NCBI GenBank assembly: GCA_944358545.1
Contig: CALVRJ010000015.1
Location: 1 to 32,634, forward strand
Length of the DNA: 32,634 bases
Direction of reading: 5' to 3'
From: an uncultured Bacilli bacterium
GTDB taxonomy: Bacteria; Bacillota_I; Bacilli_A; RF39; UBA660
Shown: in pieces, positions 25,305 to 32,634 of the stretch
Numbering within the stretch: position 1 is the stretch's first letter
Layout: each line of letters opens with the position of its first letter
Translations under genes and position numbers: made by a program
The notes under the pieces: generated by a model
Told to the model about the DNA's origin: nothing
Databases searched by the model: none
Seen by the model: the letters and a program-made list of their open reading frames with translations, nothing else

Positions 25305-27327
25305 TTTCTTCTGTCTCTCTCTTTTATTTTTAAGCCTAATTTATTCACTTATCATGCTCCAAAAATATCCCCCAAGCAAATACGATGAAAATACAGAAAA
25401 AATTATAGGAACTATAACTGATATTCAAATTAAAGACGGCTATACCAAAATATTTATTAACGGAAAAGAAAAACTGATAATTAATTATTCCTCAAAGCAA
25501 ACATTTAAACTAGGTCAAAAAATAATTGCCTATGGAAGCTTAAAAGTTCCAAAGGAAAATACAACCTGGAATCTATTCAACTACCGTAAATATCTCCTAA
25601 GTCTTGGCATAAAATATACCTTCACCGCCAATAAAATAAAGATTTTACCATCTAAAATACCCTTAATTTATCAAATCAAAAATAAAATAATAACCTATTT
25701 ATCCACCTTTAAAAGTAAAGAACATATGATGGCCTTCATTCTGGGAAACGATGACTATATCGCTGAAGAAATTAAAGACAGTTATCAAAAAAATGGTCTT
25801 ACTCATCTACTTGCAATCTCCGGCATGAACATTACCTTAATTGCGGGCATAATTTTAAAAATATCTAACTACTTTCTAAGTGATAAATTAAAATCATATC
25901 TTCTTGTCTTTTCTTTTCTCATATTCTACCTTTTTTTAACCGGACTAACCCCCTCAGTTTTAAGAGCTACCTTTCTATTTATCCTTCTAACCATTAATAA
26001 ACAATTTAATTTAAAAATTAAAACAATTTACTTACTCGTTCTAATCTTTAGTATTCTTCTTTTTTTAAACCCTTATTACCTTTACAATTTAGGCTTTCTC
26101 CTGTCCTTTATCATTTCTTTTTATTTAATCCTCTTCTCGAAAATAATCTCCTTTCAAAAAAGTTTTTTCAGAGAATTAATCGTTATAAATATAATTGCCT
26201 TTCTTAGCAGCCTCCCACTTTTAATAAGTAATTTTTTCTCTTTAAACCTTTTATCGCCATTTTTAAACTGCCTTTTTACCCCTTTAGTTTCACTCTTAAT
26301 CTATCCCTTATCTCTAATTGCCTTTTTTATTAAGCCACTTGATAATCTTTTATATCATTTTTTAATACTTCTAGAAGAAGTATCCCTTATTTTTTCTAAA
26401 ATAGACTCCTTCTCCTTAGTATTATGCCATTTACCTCTATTTTTTTACTTTCTATATTATGTCCTGATTACATTTATTATATATAAATTAAATAACCAAA
26501 AATATATTTATATTATCTTAATCATTCCTGTTTTACTCATTCATCACAATCTAAATTATCTAAACCCTTATACTACTATCACTATGATAGATGTCGGTCA
26601 AGGTGACAGTATTTTAATCAAATTAAAACATAATCTCGGAAACATCCTTATCGATACTGGAGGAGAACAAAATTCAACTGGTAAACCTTATAATTTAGCT
26701 AAAAATATCACTATTCCTTATTTAAAATCCGAAGGAATATCCAAATTAGACTATTTAATTCTTACTCATGGAGATTTTGATCATGCTGGAATGGCTGAAA
26801 ATCTTCTCACTGAATTTCCTGTTTCAAACATTATCACTAATAAATATCCCAATGGACTAATAAAATCTATTCTTAAAAAAGCTAAAAAATTAAATATCAA
26901 AACTCAAGCGGTATCCATCAAAACTATGTATATTGGTCATGAAAAATTCGAATTTTTAAACGGACTTAACCCCTCAAGCGAAAACAATTCTAGTTTAATA
27001 ATATATACAAATTTAGAAGGGGAGAATATATTACTAATGGGAGATGGTGAAACAGAAGTTGAAAACTATCTTCTAAACACATATAATTTGCCCCAAATGA
27101 GTATACTAAAAGTAGGGCATCATGGCTCTAAAACCGGTTCAAGCCAAAAATTCATAAATTGCCTAAAACCCCGAATAAGCTTAATTTCAGCCGGCCAAAA
27201 TAACATTTATTCCCACCCTCATAAAGAAACACTTAAGCGTTTAAAAAATAGTCATATTTACGTAACTAAAGATGATGGATCCGTAAAAATAAATTTAACT
27301 AGATTCCATCTCACATCCGCCCGCTAA
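25273..27327 (+). CDS. comEC: Competence protein ComEC (DNA channel)
   Basis: Polytopic membrane protein carrying single-stranded DNA into the cell in transformation, 684 aa from TTG 25273. Order of parts: two N-terminal hydrophobic stretches; an OB-like DUF4131 region (GTITDIQIKDGYTKIFINGK); the Competence domain with about 8 helices, including GLTHLLAISGMNITLIAGI; and a C-terminal metallo-beta-lactamase-like domain with MIDVGQGDSILI, LTHGDFDHAGM, LLMGDGE and KVGHHGSKTGSS. I chose TTG 25273 because GGAGAG lies 7 nt upstream and the product begins MKKLRI before a membrane helix; an ATG at 25213, deeper in comEA, also fits the frame. The overlap with comEA is 32 nt. comEB is absent between them. 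Confidence 0.9.
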   Translation: MKKLRIISPFNFFCLSLLFLSLIYSLIMLQKYPPSKYDENTEKIIGTITDIQIKDGYTKIFINGKEKLIINYSSKQTFKLGQKIIAYGSLKVPKENTTWNLFNYRKYLLSLGIKYTFTANKIKILPSKIPLIYQIKNKIITYLSTFKSKEHMMAFILGNDDYIAEEIKDSYQKNGLTHLLAISGMNITLIAGIILKISNYFLSDKLKSYLLVFSFLIFYLFLTGLTPSVLRATFLFILLTINKQFNLKIKTIYLLVLIFSILLFLNPYYLYNLGFLLSFIISFYLILFSKIISFQKSFFRELIVINIIAFLSSLPLLISNFFSLNLLSPFLNCLFTPLVSLLIYPLSLIAFFIKPLDNLLYHFLILLEEVSLIFSKIDSFSLVLCHLPLFFYFLYYVLITFIIYKLNNQKYIYIILIIPVLLIHHNLNYLNPYTTITMIDVGQGDSILIKLKHNLGNILIDTGGEQNSTGKPYNLAKNITIPYLKSEGISKLDYLILTHGDFDHAGMAENLLTEFPVSNIITNKYPNGLIKSILKKAKKLNIKTQAVSIKTMYIGHEKFEFLNGLNPSSENNSSLIIYTNLEGENILLMGDGETEVENYLLNTYNLPQMSILKVGHHGSKTGSSQKFINCLKPRISLISAGQNNIYSHPHKETLKRLKNSHIYVTKDDGSVKINLTRFHLTSAR

Positions 27328-27342
27328 TGCGTTAGCGTTTTT
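27322..27342 (+). terminator. First comEC terminator
   Basis: Stem CGCTAA (27322-27327) with TTAGCG (27332-27337), TGCG loop, then T5. The comEC stop TAA is the end of the left arm. Confidence 0.7.
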
Positions 27343-27351
27343 ATATAGATG

Positions 27352-27373
27352 ACCTGCCTTTTAGGCAGGTTTT
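27352..27373 (+). terminator. Second, stronger comEC terminator
   Basis: An 8-bp GC-rich stem, ACCTGCCT (27352-27359) with AGGCAGGT (27363-27370), and a TTT loop, followed by TTT. It gives a tandem terminator with the previous hairpin. Confidence 0.85.
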
Positions 27374-27403
27374 AAAATTATTGTGAAATCTTTCAAAAAA
27401 TAA

Positions 27404-27432
27404 TTGACGAAAACCCTTCTAGGATATATAAT
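27404..27432 (+). promoter_or_regulatory. Promoter of the 117-aa gene
   Basis: -35 TTGACG (27404-27409), 17-bp spacer, -10 TATAAT (27427-27432). Confidence 0.85.
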
Positions 27433-27460
27433 AACGCCCAAACAGAACGGAGGAATCTAG

Positions 27461-27814
27461 ATGATTAAGCAAGATAATTTCCAGTACGCTCTAATCCCTA
27501 TAAGTTATTTAAATTACCAAAAAAATGCCAAATATAAAATATTTACTTTAAAAGCCAAAATAATGTATCACTTATTCAAAAAAATATCGTTTAAAACTTT
27601 AAAAATAAATAGTATAGCTGTTAAAATTGAAGCATCTGATAAACCATATATCGAAGAAGTGCTTACTAAAAATAAAATTGGTTTAACTAAAAAATCAGGT
27701 TACAAAGTCTATTTATCTGGTGACATAATTTATAAAATTTGTACCAAGGACGAAATATATAAAATTATAAACAGTTTAAAATACAAAATGCGGATAACTA
27801 AAGTATTTAGTTAA
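27461..27814 (+). CDS. Small unknown basic protein
   Basis: A 117-aa, Lys- and Ile-rich soluble protein of unknown function. Support for it being real: a near-consensus promoter, a good ribosome binding site (CGGAGGAATC before ATG 27461) and its own transcription unit. There is no signal peptide or membrane helix. The C-terminal half (KKSGYKVYLSGDIIYKICTKDEIYKIINSLKYKM) looks like alternating strands and a helix. Its stop overlaps by 3 bp with the stop of the convergent membrane-protein gene, and no terminator separates the two. Confidence 0.65.
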   Translation: MIKQDNFQYALIPISYLNYQKNAKYKIFTLKAKIMYHLFKKISFKTLKINSIAVKIEASDKPYIEEVLTKNKIGLTKKSGYKVYLSGDIIYKICTKDEIYKIINSLKYKMRITKVFS

Positions 27815-28335
27815 ATAATATATGTATTAATTCCAAATTTATTACTCGTTCTATCGAAAAAAACATCGTTAATAAATGGAAAATAAGTTAAAATACCTAA
27901 AATTATATAAATAATTATAAGTGCGGTTAAAGCTAAATAATCGAGTTTTAAATTATTTGCCAAAATTAAATGATAAAAGATAAACTGATTAAAAATAGAA
28001 ATAATTATTAGAAAAATCAAATCTAATAAAAAATGAAAGTCAAAATAAAACCAAGCCGGCATATAAAATAAGATAAACAACAAAATATTAAACATAATTG
28101 TTAAAAAAATACTTAAAACAATATTTGAGGTTTTTATATGATTTTCTTCCAAAATAAAAGATTGAATAATTTGGCTTATCAAAACTCCACTAATAACTAT
28201 TTTAACCGTTTCAAACAAACTATTATTTACTGGGAAAAATATACTCGTTATTTGGCAAGGAAAAGCTCTATAAAAACCAAAAGCCAGAAAAAAACTCAAA
28301 ATCGTAATTACAAAACCAATTTTTTTAAACGTCAT
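27811..28335 (-). CDS. Small integral membrane protein, DUF6512-like
   Basis: A 174-aa polytopic membrane protein with about five or six hydrophobic helices. Helix 1 is followed by FPCQITSIFFPVNNSLFETVKI, which resembles the FxVNESxWEHxKL motif of small Firmicute membrane proteins annotated DUF6512. That assignment is from memory and tentative. ATG 28335 has AAGGTGG upstream on the minus strand. The function is unknown. The gene is divergent from dnaG and convergent, with overlapping stops, with the 117-aa gene. Confidence 0.65.
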   Translation of the reverse strand: MTFKKIGFVITILSFFLAFGFYRAFPCQITSIFFPVNNSLFETVKIVISGVLISQIIQSFILEENHIKTSNIVLSIFLTIMFNILLFILFYMPAWFYFDFHFLLDLIFLIIISIFNQFIFYHLILANNLKLDYLALTALIIIYIILGILTYFPFINDVFFDRTSNKFGINTYII

Positions 28336-28380
28336 AAAACCACCTTTTTCTACCTATAATATTGGTAATTTTTCCAAAAA

Positions 28381-28425
28381 ATATAATTTTTTTCAATTTT
28401 TTTCAATTTTTTTTCGAAAAAAAAA
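28381..28425. repeat. A/T-tract region with T8-CG-A9 palindrome
   Basis: Three T runs (T7, T7 and T8) are separated by CAA at 10-bp spacing, and the last forms the palindrome T8-CG-A8 (28407-28424), in a run with A9. Phased T tracts predict intrinsic curvature. The region sits between two divergent genes, about 50 bp upstream of dnaG. It could act as an UP-like element or as a weak terminator. Confidence 0.4.
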
Positions 28426-28476
28426 GGAAATCGGCTTCGAATATCGTATATTTATATATAGAGGGGTATGATTTTT

Positions 28477-30210
28477 ATGAACCAATTAACACAAGAACAA
28501 ATAAACGAAATCAGAAACAGTGTCAACATTGTCGATGTCATCTCATCATATGTATCTCTAACCCCTAAAGGCAAAAATTATTTTGGAATTTGCCCGTTTC
28601 ACGACGATAGTAACCCAAGTATGAGTGTTAGTCCCGAAAGGCAAATATATAAATGTTTCTCTTGTGGAGCTACGGGAACCGTTTTTAAATTTATTATGGA
28701 CTTTGAAAACGTCTCATTTAGAGAAGCTGTCCAGAAAGTTGCCGATTTAGGTGGCATTAAAATCAACTTAGGAAAAGTCAAAGCCGTTAAAAAATCCCCT
28801 GAACTACATCAAATTTACGACTTAAGTTTAAAATTTTACATTAATAACATAAACACTCCGCAAGGTAAAAAAGCTAAAGAATATCTTAAAAATCGTGATG
28901 TTGATGAATCTATCATTAAAGAATTTCAAATCGGTTTATCCCTCGAAAACGACCGTGATCTTTCAAAAATACTTTTAAGCAAATTTAAACCTGAAGACGT
29001 TTTAGAAAGTGGACTAGTCAAAAAAAATGACTATGGTTATTATGACTTATTTTATAATCGTATAATGTTCCCCTTATATGATTTAAACGGTGAAGTAGTT
29101 GCTTATAGCGGTCGTATTTATGACCGTCAAGATAACTCTAAATACGTCAACACCAGAGAAACACCAATCTTTAAAAAAGGTGAACTATTATATAATTATC
29201 ATCGGGCCAAAGAACCAGCTAGACAAAAAAATCAAATAATCGTTGTCGAAGGCTTTATGGCCGCTATCAGGACATATATAAACGGTTATAAAAATGTCGT
29301 TGCCACTATGGGAACTGCTGTTACTAAAACTCAGGCCCACCTTATCAAAAGGTTAGCCAAAGAAGTAATTATATGTTTCGATGGTGATGAAGCTGGGGCC
29401 AAAGGAACTATGTCGTTTATCAATGAGCTAAACGATATTGGTGTAATTCCGAAAGTCGTTAGACTTGAAGATAATTTAGATCCTGATGACTATATTAGGC
29501 AAAGAGGTAAAAATGCCTTTGTAAACAAAATATCACATCCTATGAGTGCCTTAGAATTTAAATTATCTTACTTTAAAAAAGGTAAGGATTTACAAAACAG
29601 TGCCGATTTAGCTACATACATCAAAGAAGTTATCGGTGAAATTAACAAAATAAACGATGACATTCTAAGAGAAGTAACAATTTCTAAAGTTGCCGAAGAA
29701 TCTGGTATTGACAAGGAACTACTTAAAAGTCATCTCACAGAAACTCCGAAAAAAATCACTGTTTCGCCAAAAATAGCTAATACGATTAAAAGCAAATATG
29801 AAAAAGCCGAAGCAGCTTTAGTCTATCACATGTTAAGTAGTAGTGAAGTCATTAAAATGTATGACCATAAAGTCACATATATGCCGACTACCGAATATCG
29901 GCTTCTAGCCCGCGAAATAAATGAGTTTTATAAAAAAAATAGCTATATAAACGAAGCAGACTTTTTAGATTATATCGAATATGATAAAGATATTATGGCA
30001 ACAATTCAAAAAATAAATCAAAATAACTTTTCCGACGAATATTCAAAGGAAGAAATAAATGATTATATTAATGTAATAAAAGACTATAATATTAAAGAAG
30101 AAATAAAACGTCTAACTAATAAGATGAAAGATGAGACTGACCCTCTAAAGCAAGCCTCTATCGCCCAAAAAATAATCGATTTAAGAAAAGGAGAGTTGAA
30201 TTATGTTTGA
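28477..30210 (+). CDS. dnaG: DNA primase DnaG
   Basis: Synthesises RNA primers for replication, 577 aa. The N-terminal CHC2 zinc finger has C39, H42, C60 and C63 (CPFH...CFSC). The TOPRIM catalytic core shows VVEGFM with catalytic Glu258 and FDGDEAG with Asp302 and Asp304, followed by [11 protein letters not shown] helical C-terminal helicase-binding region follows. The Asp that usually closes the EGFMD motif is Ala262. Start ATG 28477 has GAGGGG 10 nt upstream; ATG 28468 is only 1 nt from that site. The TGA stop overlaps the rpoD start by 8 nt, giving the conserved dnaG-rpoD operon. Confidence 0.95.
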   Translation: MNQLTQEQINEIRNSVNIVDVISSYVSLTPKGKNYFGICPFHDDSNPSMSVSPERQIYKCFSCGATGTVFKFIMDFENVSFREAVQKVADLGGIKINLGKVKAVKKSPELHQIYDLSLKFYINNINTPQGKKAKEYLKNRDVDESIIKEFQIGLSLENDRDLSKILLSKFKPEDVLESGLVKKNDYGYYDLFYNRIMFPLYDLNGEVVAYSGRIYDRQDNSKYVNTRETPIFKKGELLYNYHRAKEPARQKNQIIVVEGFMAAIRTYINGYKNVVATMGTAVTKTQAHLIKRLAKEVIICFDGDEAGAKGTMSFINELNDIGVIPKVVRLEDNLDPDDYIRQRGKNAFVNKISHPMSALEFKLSYFKKGKDLQNSADLATYIKEVIGEINKINDDILREVTISKVAEESGIDKELLKSHLTETPKKITVSPKIANTIKSKYEKAEAALVYHMLSSSEVIKMYDHKVTYMPTTEYRLLAREINEFYKKNSYINEADFLDYIEYDKDIMATIQKINQNNFSDEYSKEEINDYINVIKDYNIKEEIKRLTNKMKDETDPLKQASIAQKIIDLRKGELNYV

Positions 30211-31279
30211 AGAAATGAAAACATTTGATGAAAGAAAAAAAGAATTAATTACCGAAGGTAAAAAAAATGGAACAATAACATATGAAAAATTAGCTGAAAA
30301 ATTAAAAGGCTTAGATTTAGATGCCGATTCTTTAGATGATTTATATAATGCTTTAAGCAAAAACAATATTAAAGTTGTCTCTGAAAACCCCGATGATGAC
30401 GTCGATGATACTTCAAATAGTGATGCCGAACTTTTAAGCAAAGATTTAACGATTAACGATCCAGTTAGAATGTACTTAAAAGAAATTGGACAAATAAAAT
30501 TATTAACCACTGAAGAAGAACTAGAACTAGCTGACCGTATTAAAAATGGCGATGAACAAGCTAAAGCTACTCTTGCTGAAGCCAATCTTCGACTAGTTGT
30601 TAGTATTGCAAAAAGATATGTCGGTCGTGGCATGTTATTCTTAGATCTTATCCAAGAAGGAAACATTGGCTTAATGAAAGCAGTTGAAAAATTCGATGTC
30701 AGTAAAGGTTATAAATTTTCAACTTACGCCACTTGGTGGATTAGACAAGCAATTACAAGAGCAATTGCCGATCAAGCTAGAACAATTCGTGTTCCAGTTC
30801 ATATGGTTGAAACCATTAACAAACTTGCCCGTGTTGAAAGACAATTAACCCTAGAATTAAACAGAGAACCAACCGAAGAAGAATTATCTAAGAAAATGGG
30901 TATTAGTGTTGAAAAAATTCGAGATATTTATAAAATAAGTCAAGAACCTGTTAGCTTAGAAATTCCGATTGGTGAAGAAGATGATTCCCATTTAGGTGAC
31001 TTTATACCTGATGAAACTAATATGTCACCAGAAGATTTCGCTGTAAACGAACTTCTTAAAGATGAAATATCAGAAGTTTTACTAACTTTAACTGAAAGAG
31101 AAGAAAAAGTAATTAGATTACGTTTTGGTCTTGAAGACGGACGTCCAAGAACCCTTGAAGAAGTTGGTCAATTATTTGGTGTAACTCGTGAACGTATAAG
31201 ACAAATAGAAGCCAAAGCTTTAAGAAAATTACGTCATCCATCACGTAGTCGTAAATTAAAAGATTACTTAGGAGATTAA
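30203..31279 (+). CDS. rpoD: Primary sigma factor RpoD (SigA)
   Basis: Housekeeping sigma-70 factor, 358 aa, consistent with the many TTGACA/TATAAT promoters in this window. A short acidic region 1.1 (about 1-85) is followed by region 1.2 ([13 protein letters not shown]), region 2 ([19 protein letters not shown] and [17 protein letters not shown]), region 3 ([17 protein letters not shown]) and region 4 ([17 protein letters not shown] and [17 protein letters not shown]). ATG 30203 lies within the end of dnaG with AAGGAGAG upstream. The stop is immediately followed by the trmK start. Confidence 0.98.
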   Translation: MFEEMKTFDERKKELITEGKKNGTITYEKLAEKLKGLDLDADSLDDLYNALSKNNIKVVSENPDDDVDDTSNSDAELLSKDLTINDPVRMYLKEIGQIKLLTTEEELELADRIKNGDEQAKATLAEANLRLVVSIAKRYVGRGMLFLDLIQEGNIGLMKAVEKFDVSKGYKFSTYATWWIRQAITRAIADQARTIRVPVHMVETINKLARVERQLTLELNREPTEEELSKKMGISVEKIRDIYKISQEPVSLEIPIGEEDDSHLGDFIPDETNMSPEDFAVNELLKDEISEVLLTLTEREEKVIRLRFGLEDGRPRTLEEVGQLFGVTRERIRQIEAKALRKLRHPSRSRKLKDYLGD

Positions 31280-31732
31280 ATGAAATTAAGTAAACGATTA
31301 ACTGCCATCAGTGATTTAATCCCAAATAATTCAAAAATAATCGATGTTGGAGCCGACCACGCTTTATTAGATATATATTTAAATCTTTATAAAAATTGTG
31401 AATGTCTAGCCATTGATAAATCGCCATATTGTACAGCAAAAGCCCAAGCAAATGCACTAAAATATCATGCGGATATTCAAACTATGACTAATGATGGTCT
31501 ACAAGGATTAACCTTAAAAAATGAAATTATTGTTATATCTGGCATGGGTACTAAAAATATAGTTAAAATTTTAAACATTGATTTAACTAATGATTTAATA
31601 ATCAGTAGTCATACTAAAATAAACGATTTAAAAGAATTTCTCATATCTAAAAATTATAATATCGATAAAGAAATATCCATATTTGATAAAAAAAACTATA
31701 CTATAATATATGCAAAAAGCCAGAAAATTTAA
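31280..31732 (+). CDS. trmK: tRNA (adenine-22-N1)-methyltransferase TrmK, short form
   Basis: SAM-dependent enzyme modifying A22 of some tRNAs in Firmicutes, and next to rpoD as in Bacillus (yqfN). The N-terminus LSKRLTAISDLIPNNSKIIDVGADHALLDIYL matches the family, as does ISGMGTKNIVKIL in the catalytic part. Only 150 aa are present against about 230-240 normally: the methyltransferase domain is complete up to about the last strand (NYTIIYAKSQ), but the C-terminal coiled-coil domain is missing. The stop lies within a terminator hairpin, so the short form looks native rather than a frameshift. It starts directly at the rpoD stop. Confidence 0.88.
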   Translation: MKLSKRLTAISDLIPNNSKIIDVGADHALLDIYLNLYKNCECLAIDKSPYCTAKAQANALKYHADIQTMTNDGLQGLTLKNEIIVISGMGTKNIVKILNIDLTNDLIISSHTKINDLKEFLISKNYNIDKEISIFDKKNYTIIYAKSQKI

Positions 31733-31745
31733 CTCTGACTTTTTT
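31714..31745. terminator. Terminator of dnaG-rpoD-trmK and the regulator gene
   Basis: Stem AAAAAGCCAGA (31714-31724) pairs with TCTGACTTTTT (31734-31744) with one C-A mismatch and a 9-nt loop, followed by Ts. The trmK TAA (31730-31732) is in the loop. In reverse it would serve the convergent regulator gene. Confidence 0.7.
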
Positions 31746-32184
31746 ACTTTATCTTAGTATCATCTGTTTTTCCGACAAAATAATCAATCGATACATTATA
31801 AAATTTTGCAAGTAAATATAACTTTGAAATAGGTATAATTGATCCACCACTTTCATAATTCCAATAAGTAGACTGTCTATCTCCTAAAACACCAGCAATT
31901 TCACTTTGCGATACTCCTCTTTCTTTTCTAATCTTTCTTTAAGTAAATTTAAATCAATATTTCCCTTATAATATATTTTATTATCTGATAAACCTGTAAC
32001 ATAATCAAAATTAACTTTAAAAAAATTAACAAATTTATTTAACTTTTCTAAAGGAAAATTAGATCTTGCATTCGCATAATCAAAAAAAGTTATCTTGACT
32101 AATTCCTAATCTTTTTGCTAAATCACAAGTTTTAATATCGTTATCAACCCTTAAATCATTAATTCTTCTAAACACTATATTCAT
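31744..32184 (-). pseudogene. Tandem-HTH XRE-type regulator with two frameshifts
   Basis: From ATG 32184 (RBS AGGTGA at 32193-32198) the frame reads an HTH start (INDLRVDND...LAKRLGISQDNFF) and hits TGA because of a T7 run (A7 at 32082-32088 on the + strand). With six Ts it continues FDYANARSNFPLEKLNKF...DYVTGLSDN, the spacing expected for an HTH. A second shift, one base missing near 31930-31937, leads into a second HTH: RKERGVSQSEIAGVLG and QSTYWNYESGG, then ISKLYLLAKFYNVSIDYFVG, ending at TAA 31744. The two shifts cancel, giving 441 nt. Restored, it would be a regulator of about 146 aa with two HTH domains, divergent from the secreted protein gene and possibly controlling it. Either decay or sequence errors. 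Confidence 0.75.
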
Positions 32185-32189
32185 AAAGT

Positions 32190-32219
32190 AAATCACCTAA
32201 AATAATTGTAAAGTGATTT
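32190..32219. promoter_or_regulatory. Inverted repeat between regulator and secreted gene
   Basis: AAATCAC (32190-32196) and GTGATTT (32213-32219) form a 7-bp inverted repeat with a 16-nt spacer in the divergent intergenic region. Its left arm coincides with the regulator's ribosome binding site. It could be an operator for the adjacent regulator; the evidence is weak. Confidence 0.25.
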
Positions 32220-32229
32220 TAATTTAGAA

Positions 32230-32258
32230 TTGACCTTTACGGAGCCATTGGGTAAAAT
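32230..32258 (+). promoter_or_regulatory. Promoter of the secreted protein gene
   Basis: -35 TTGACC (32230-32235), 17-bp spacer, -10 TAAAAT (32253-32258). It is followed by a strong ribosome binding site GGGGAGG. Confidence 0.75.
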
Positions 32259-32294
32259 AAAAATAGATAATTAAAGATAGGGGAGGATAAAAAA

Positions 32295-32634
32295 ATGAAA
32301 AAATTTTATTTATAAGTTTATTTGTTTTAGGATTAATTATACCAAACATCGATGTCAAAGCAGTAAATGTATCTAATGAAGAAGAACTTAGAGCCGCTAT
32401 AGAACAAGGTGGAGATATTACTTTAACTAAAGATATAGAAGTTAAAAAGCCACTAGTGATAGATAAAGATGCAAATATAAGAGGTAGTAGTATTATAATG
32501 CAAGGTAATAAAACACTTATGACTGTAAATAGTGGGAATGTAACATTGAATATTGATTTATATGCCGGCTGGAATGGACAATATAATGAACGGGGTAATC
32601 CTAATGACGTAATAAAAAATCAAGGCAAAGCATT
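32295..32634 (+). pseudogene. Secreted beta-helix-type surface protein, frameshifted, partial
   Basis: ATG 32295, after GGGGAGG, reads only six codons before TAA. Adding one A to the A6 run (32298-32303) joins it to a long open frame that runs off the window. The product would begin with a signal peptide (MKKILFISLFVLGLIIP, then DVKA, likely cleavage) followed by VNVSNEEELRAAIEQGGDIT and repeated short strands (LTKDIEVKKPLVIDKDANI). That pattern is typical of the first turns of right-handed parallel beta-helix (pectate-lyase-like) surface proteins. No alternative start exists in the downstream frame. It may be phase-variable, a broken gene, or a sequence error. The 3' end lies outside the window. 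Confidence 0.7.

Noticed and set aside
30181-30666. Minus-strand open frame of 161 codons over rpoD
   Set aside because: Ser/Phe-rich translation is the reverse image of Asp/Glu/Lys-rich rpoD region 1; no promoter or binding site.
1-32634. Reassigned genetic code (UGA = Trp) for the whole genome
   Set aside because: folD, the FkbM gene, the 200-aa gene and dnaG end with TGA at sensible positions, large genes such as rpoB, rpoC and smc contain no internal TGA, and their Trp codons are TGG. Only the HAD gene has an internal TGA.
1-32634. tRNA, rRNA, riboswitch or complete insertion sequence
   Set aside because: No cloverleaf, rRNA-like segment, known aptamer core or transposase gene was seen on either strand; intergenic gaps are nearly all under 200 bp.

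Overview
The window is AT-rich bacterial chromosome with standard-code genes, mostly on the + strand. It looks like a low-GC Firmicute close to the Mollicutes, for example the uncultured gut RF39-type Bacilli. This rests on the rpoB-rpoC and dnaG-rpoD-trmK gene orders, a tiny YjcZ-like membrane protein, a Mollicute-sized SMC (978 residues) and an Asn in the rifampicin pocket of RpoB. The taxonomic call is inference. UGA is a stop codon here: it ends folD, the FkbM gene, dnaG and others, and Trp is encoded by TGG.

Layout. 1-150: repeats of unknown origin and a consensus promoter. 150-7.5 kb: rpoB and rpoC, ended by a hairpin. 7.5-13.9 kb: folD, an uncharacterised alpha/beta-hydrolase-like gene, smc, and an unknown C-terminally membrane-anchored gene just after smc. 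14.0-15.2 kb: a BspA-like (DUF285) surface protein whose promoter spacer holds a run of 12 G. 15.2-16.9 kb: an ABC-F ATPase. 16.9-19.2 kb, - strand: peptide deformylase followed by an arylsulfotransferase-like membrane-anchored protein. 19.3-22.5 kb: FkbM-type methyltransferase, Nudix hydrolase, an unknown gene and trpS. 22.6-23.3 kb: a HAD phosphatase interrupted by an in-frame TGA, and the convergent YjcZ-like gene. 23.4-27.3 kb: FtsW/RodA-type SEDS protein, then comEA-comEC. 27.4-28.3 kb: two small unknown genes that overlap tail to tail. 28.4-31.7 kb: the dnaG-rpoD-trmK operon. 31.7-32.6 kb: a frameshifted tandem-HTH regulator, divergent from a secreted protein gene that also carries a frameshift and runs off the window.

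How the parts relate. Most of the window is housekeeping: transcription (rpoB, rpoC, rpoD), replication priming and chromosome organisation (dnaG, smc), translation (trpS, trmK, def, ABC-F), one-carbon metabolism (folD), cell-wall synthesis (SEDS) and DNA uptake (comEA/comEC). The accessory layer is surface-directed and carries signs of variation or decay: a poly-G promoter tract, homopolymer frameshifts and a nonsense codon.

The strongest leads are: (1) the G12 tract inside the promoter of the BspA-like gene; (2) an ABC-F protein in which every visible element of one composite ATPase site except Walker B is degenerate while the other site is intact; (3) an arylsulfotransferase homologue lacking the sulfurylated His and other active-site residues; (4) a systematic overlap of stop codons with terminator hairpins; (5) RpoB Asn at the rifampicin-contact His position; (6) clustered frameshift and nonsense events in accessory genes. 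No tRNA, rRNA, CRISPR array or complete insertion sequence was seen.
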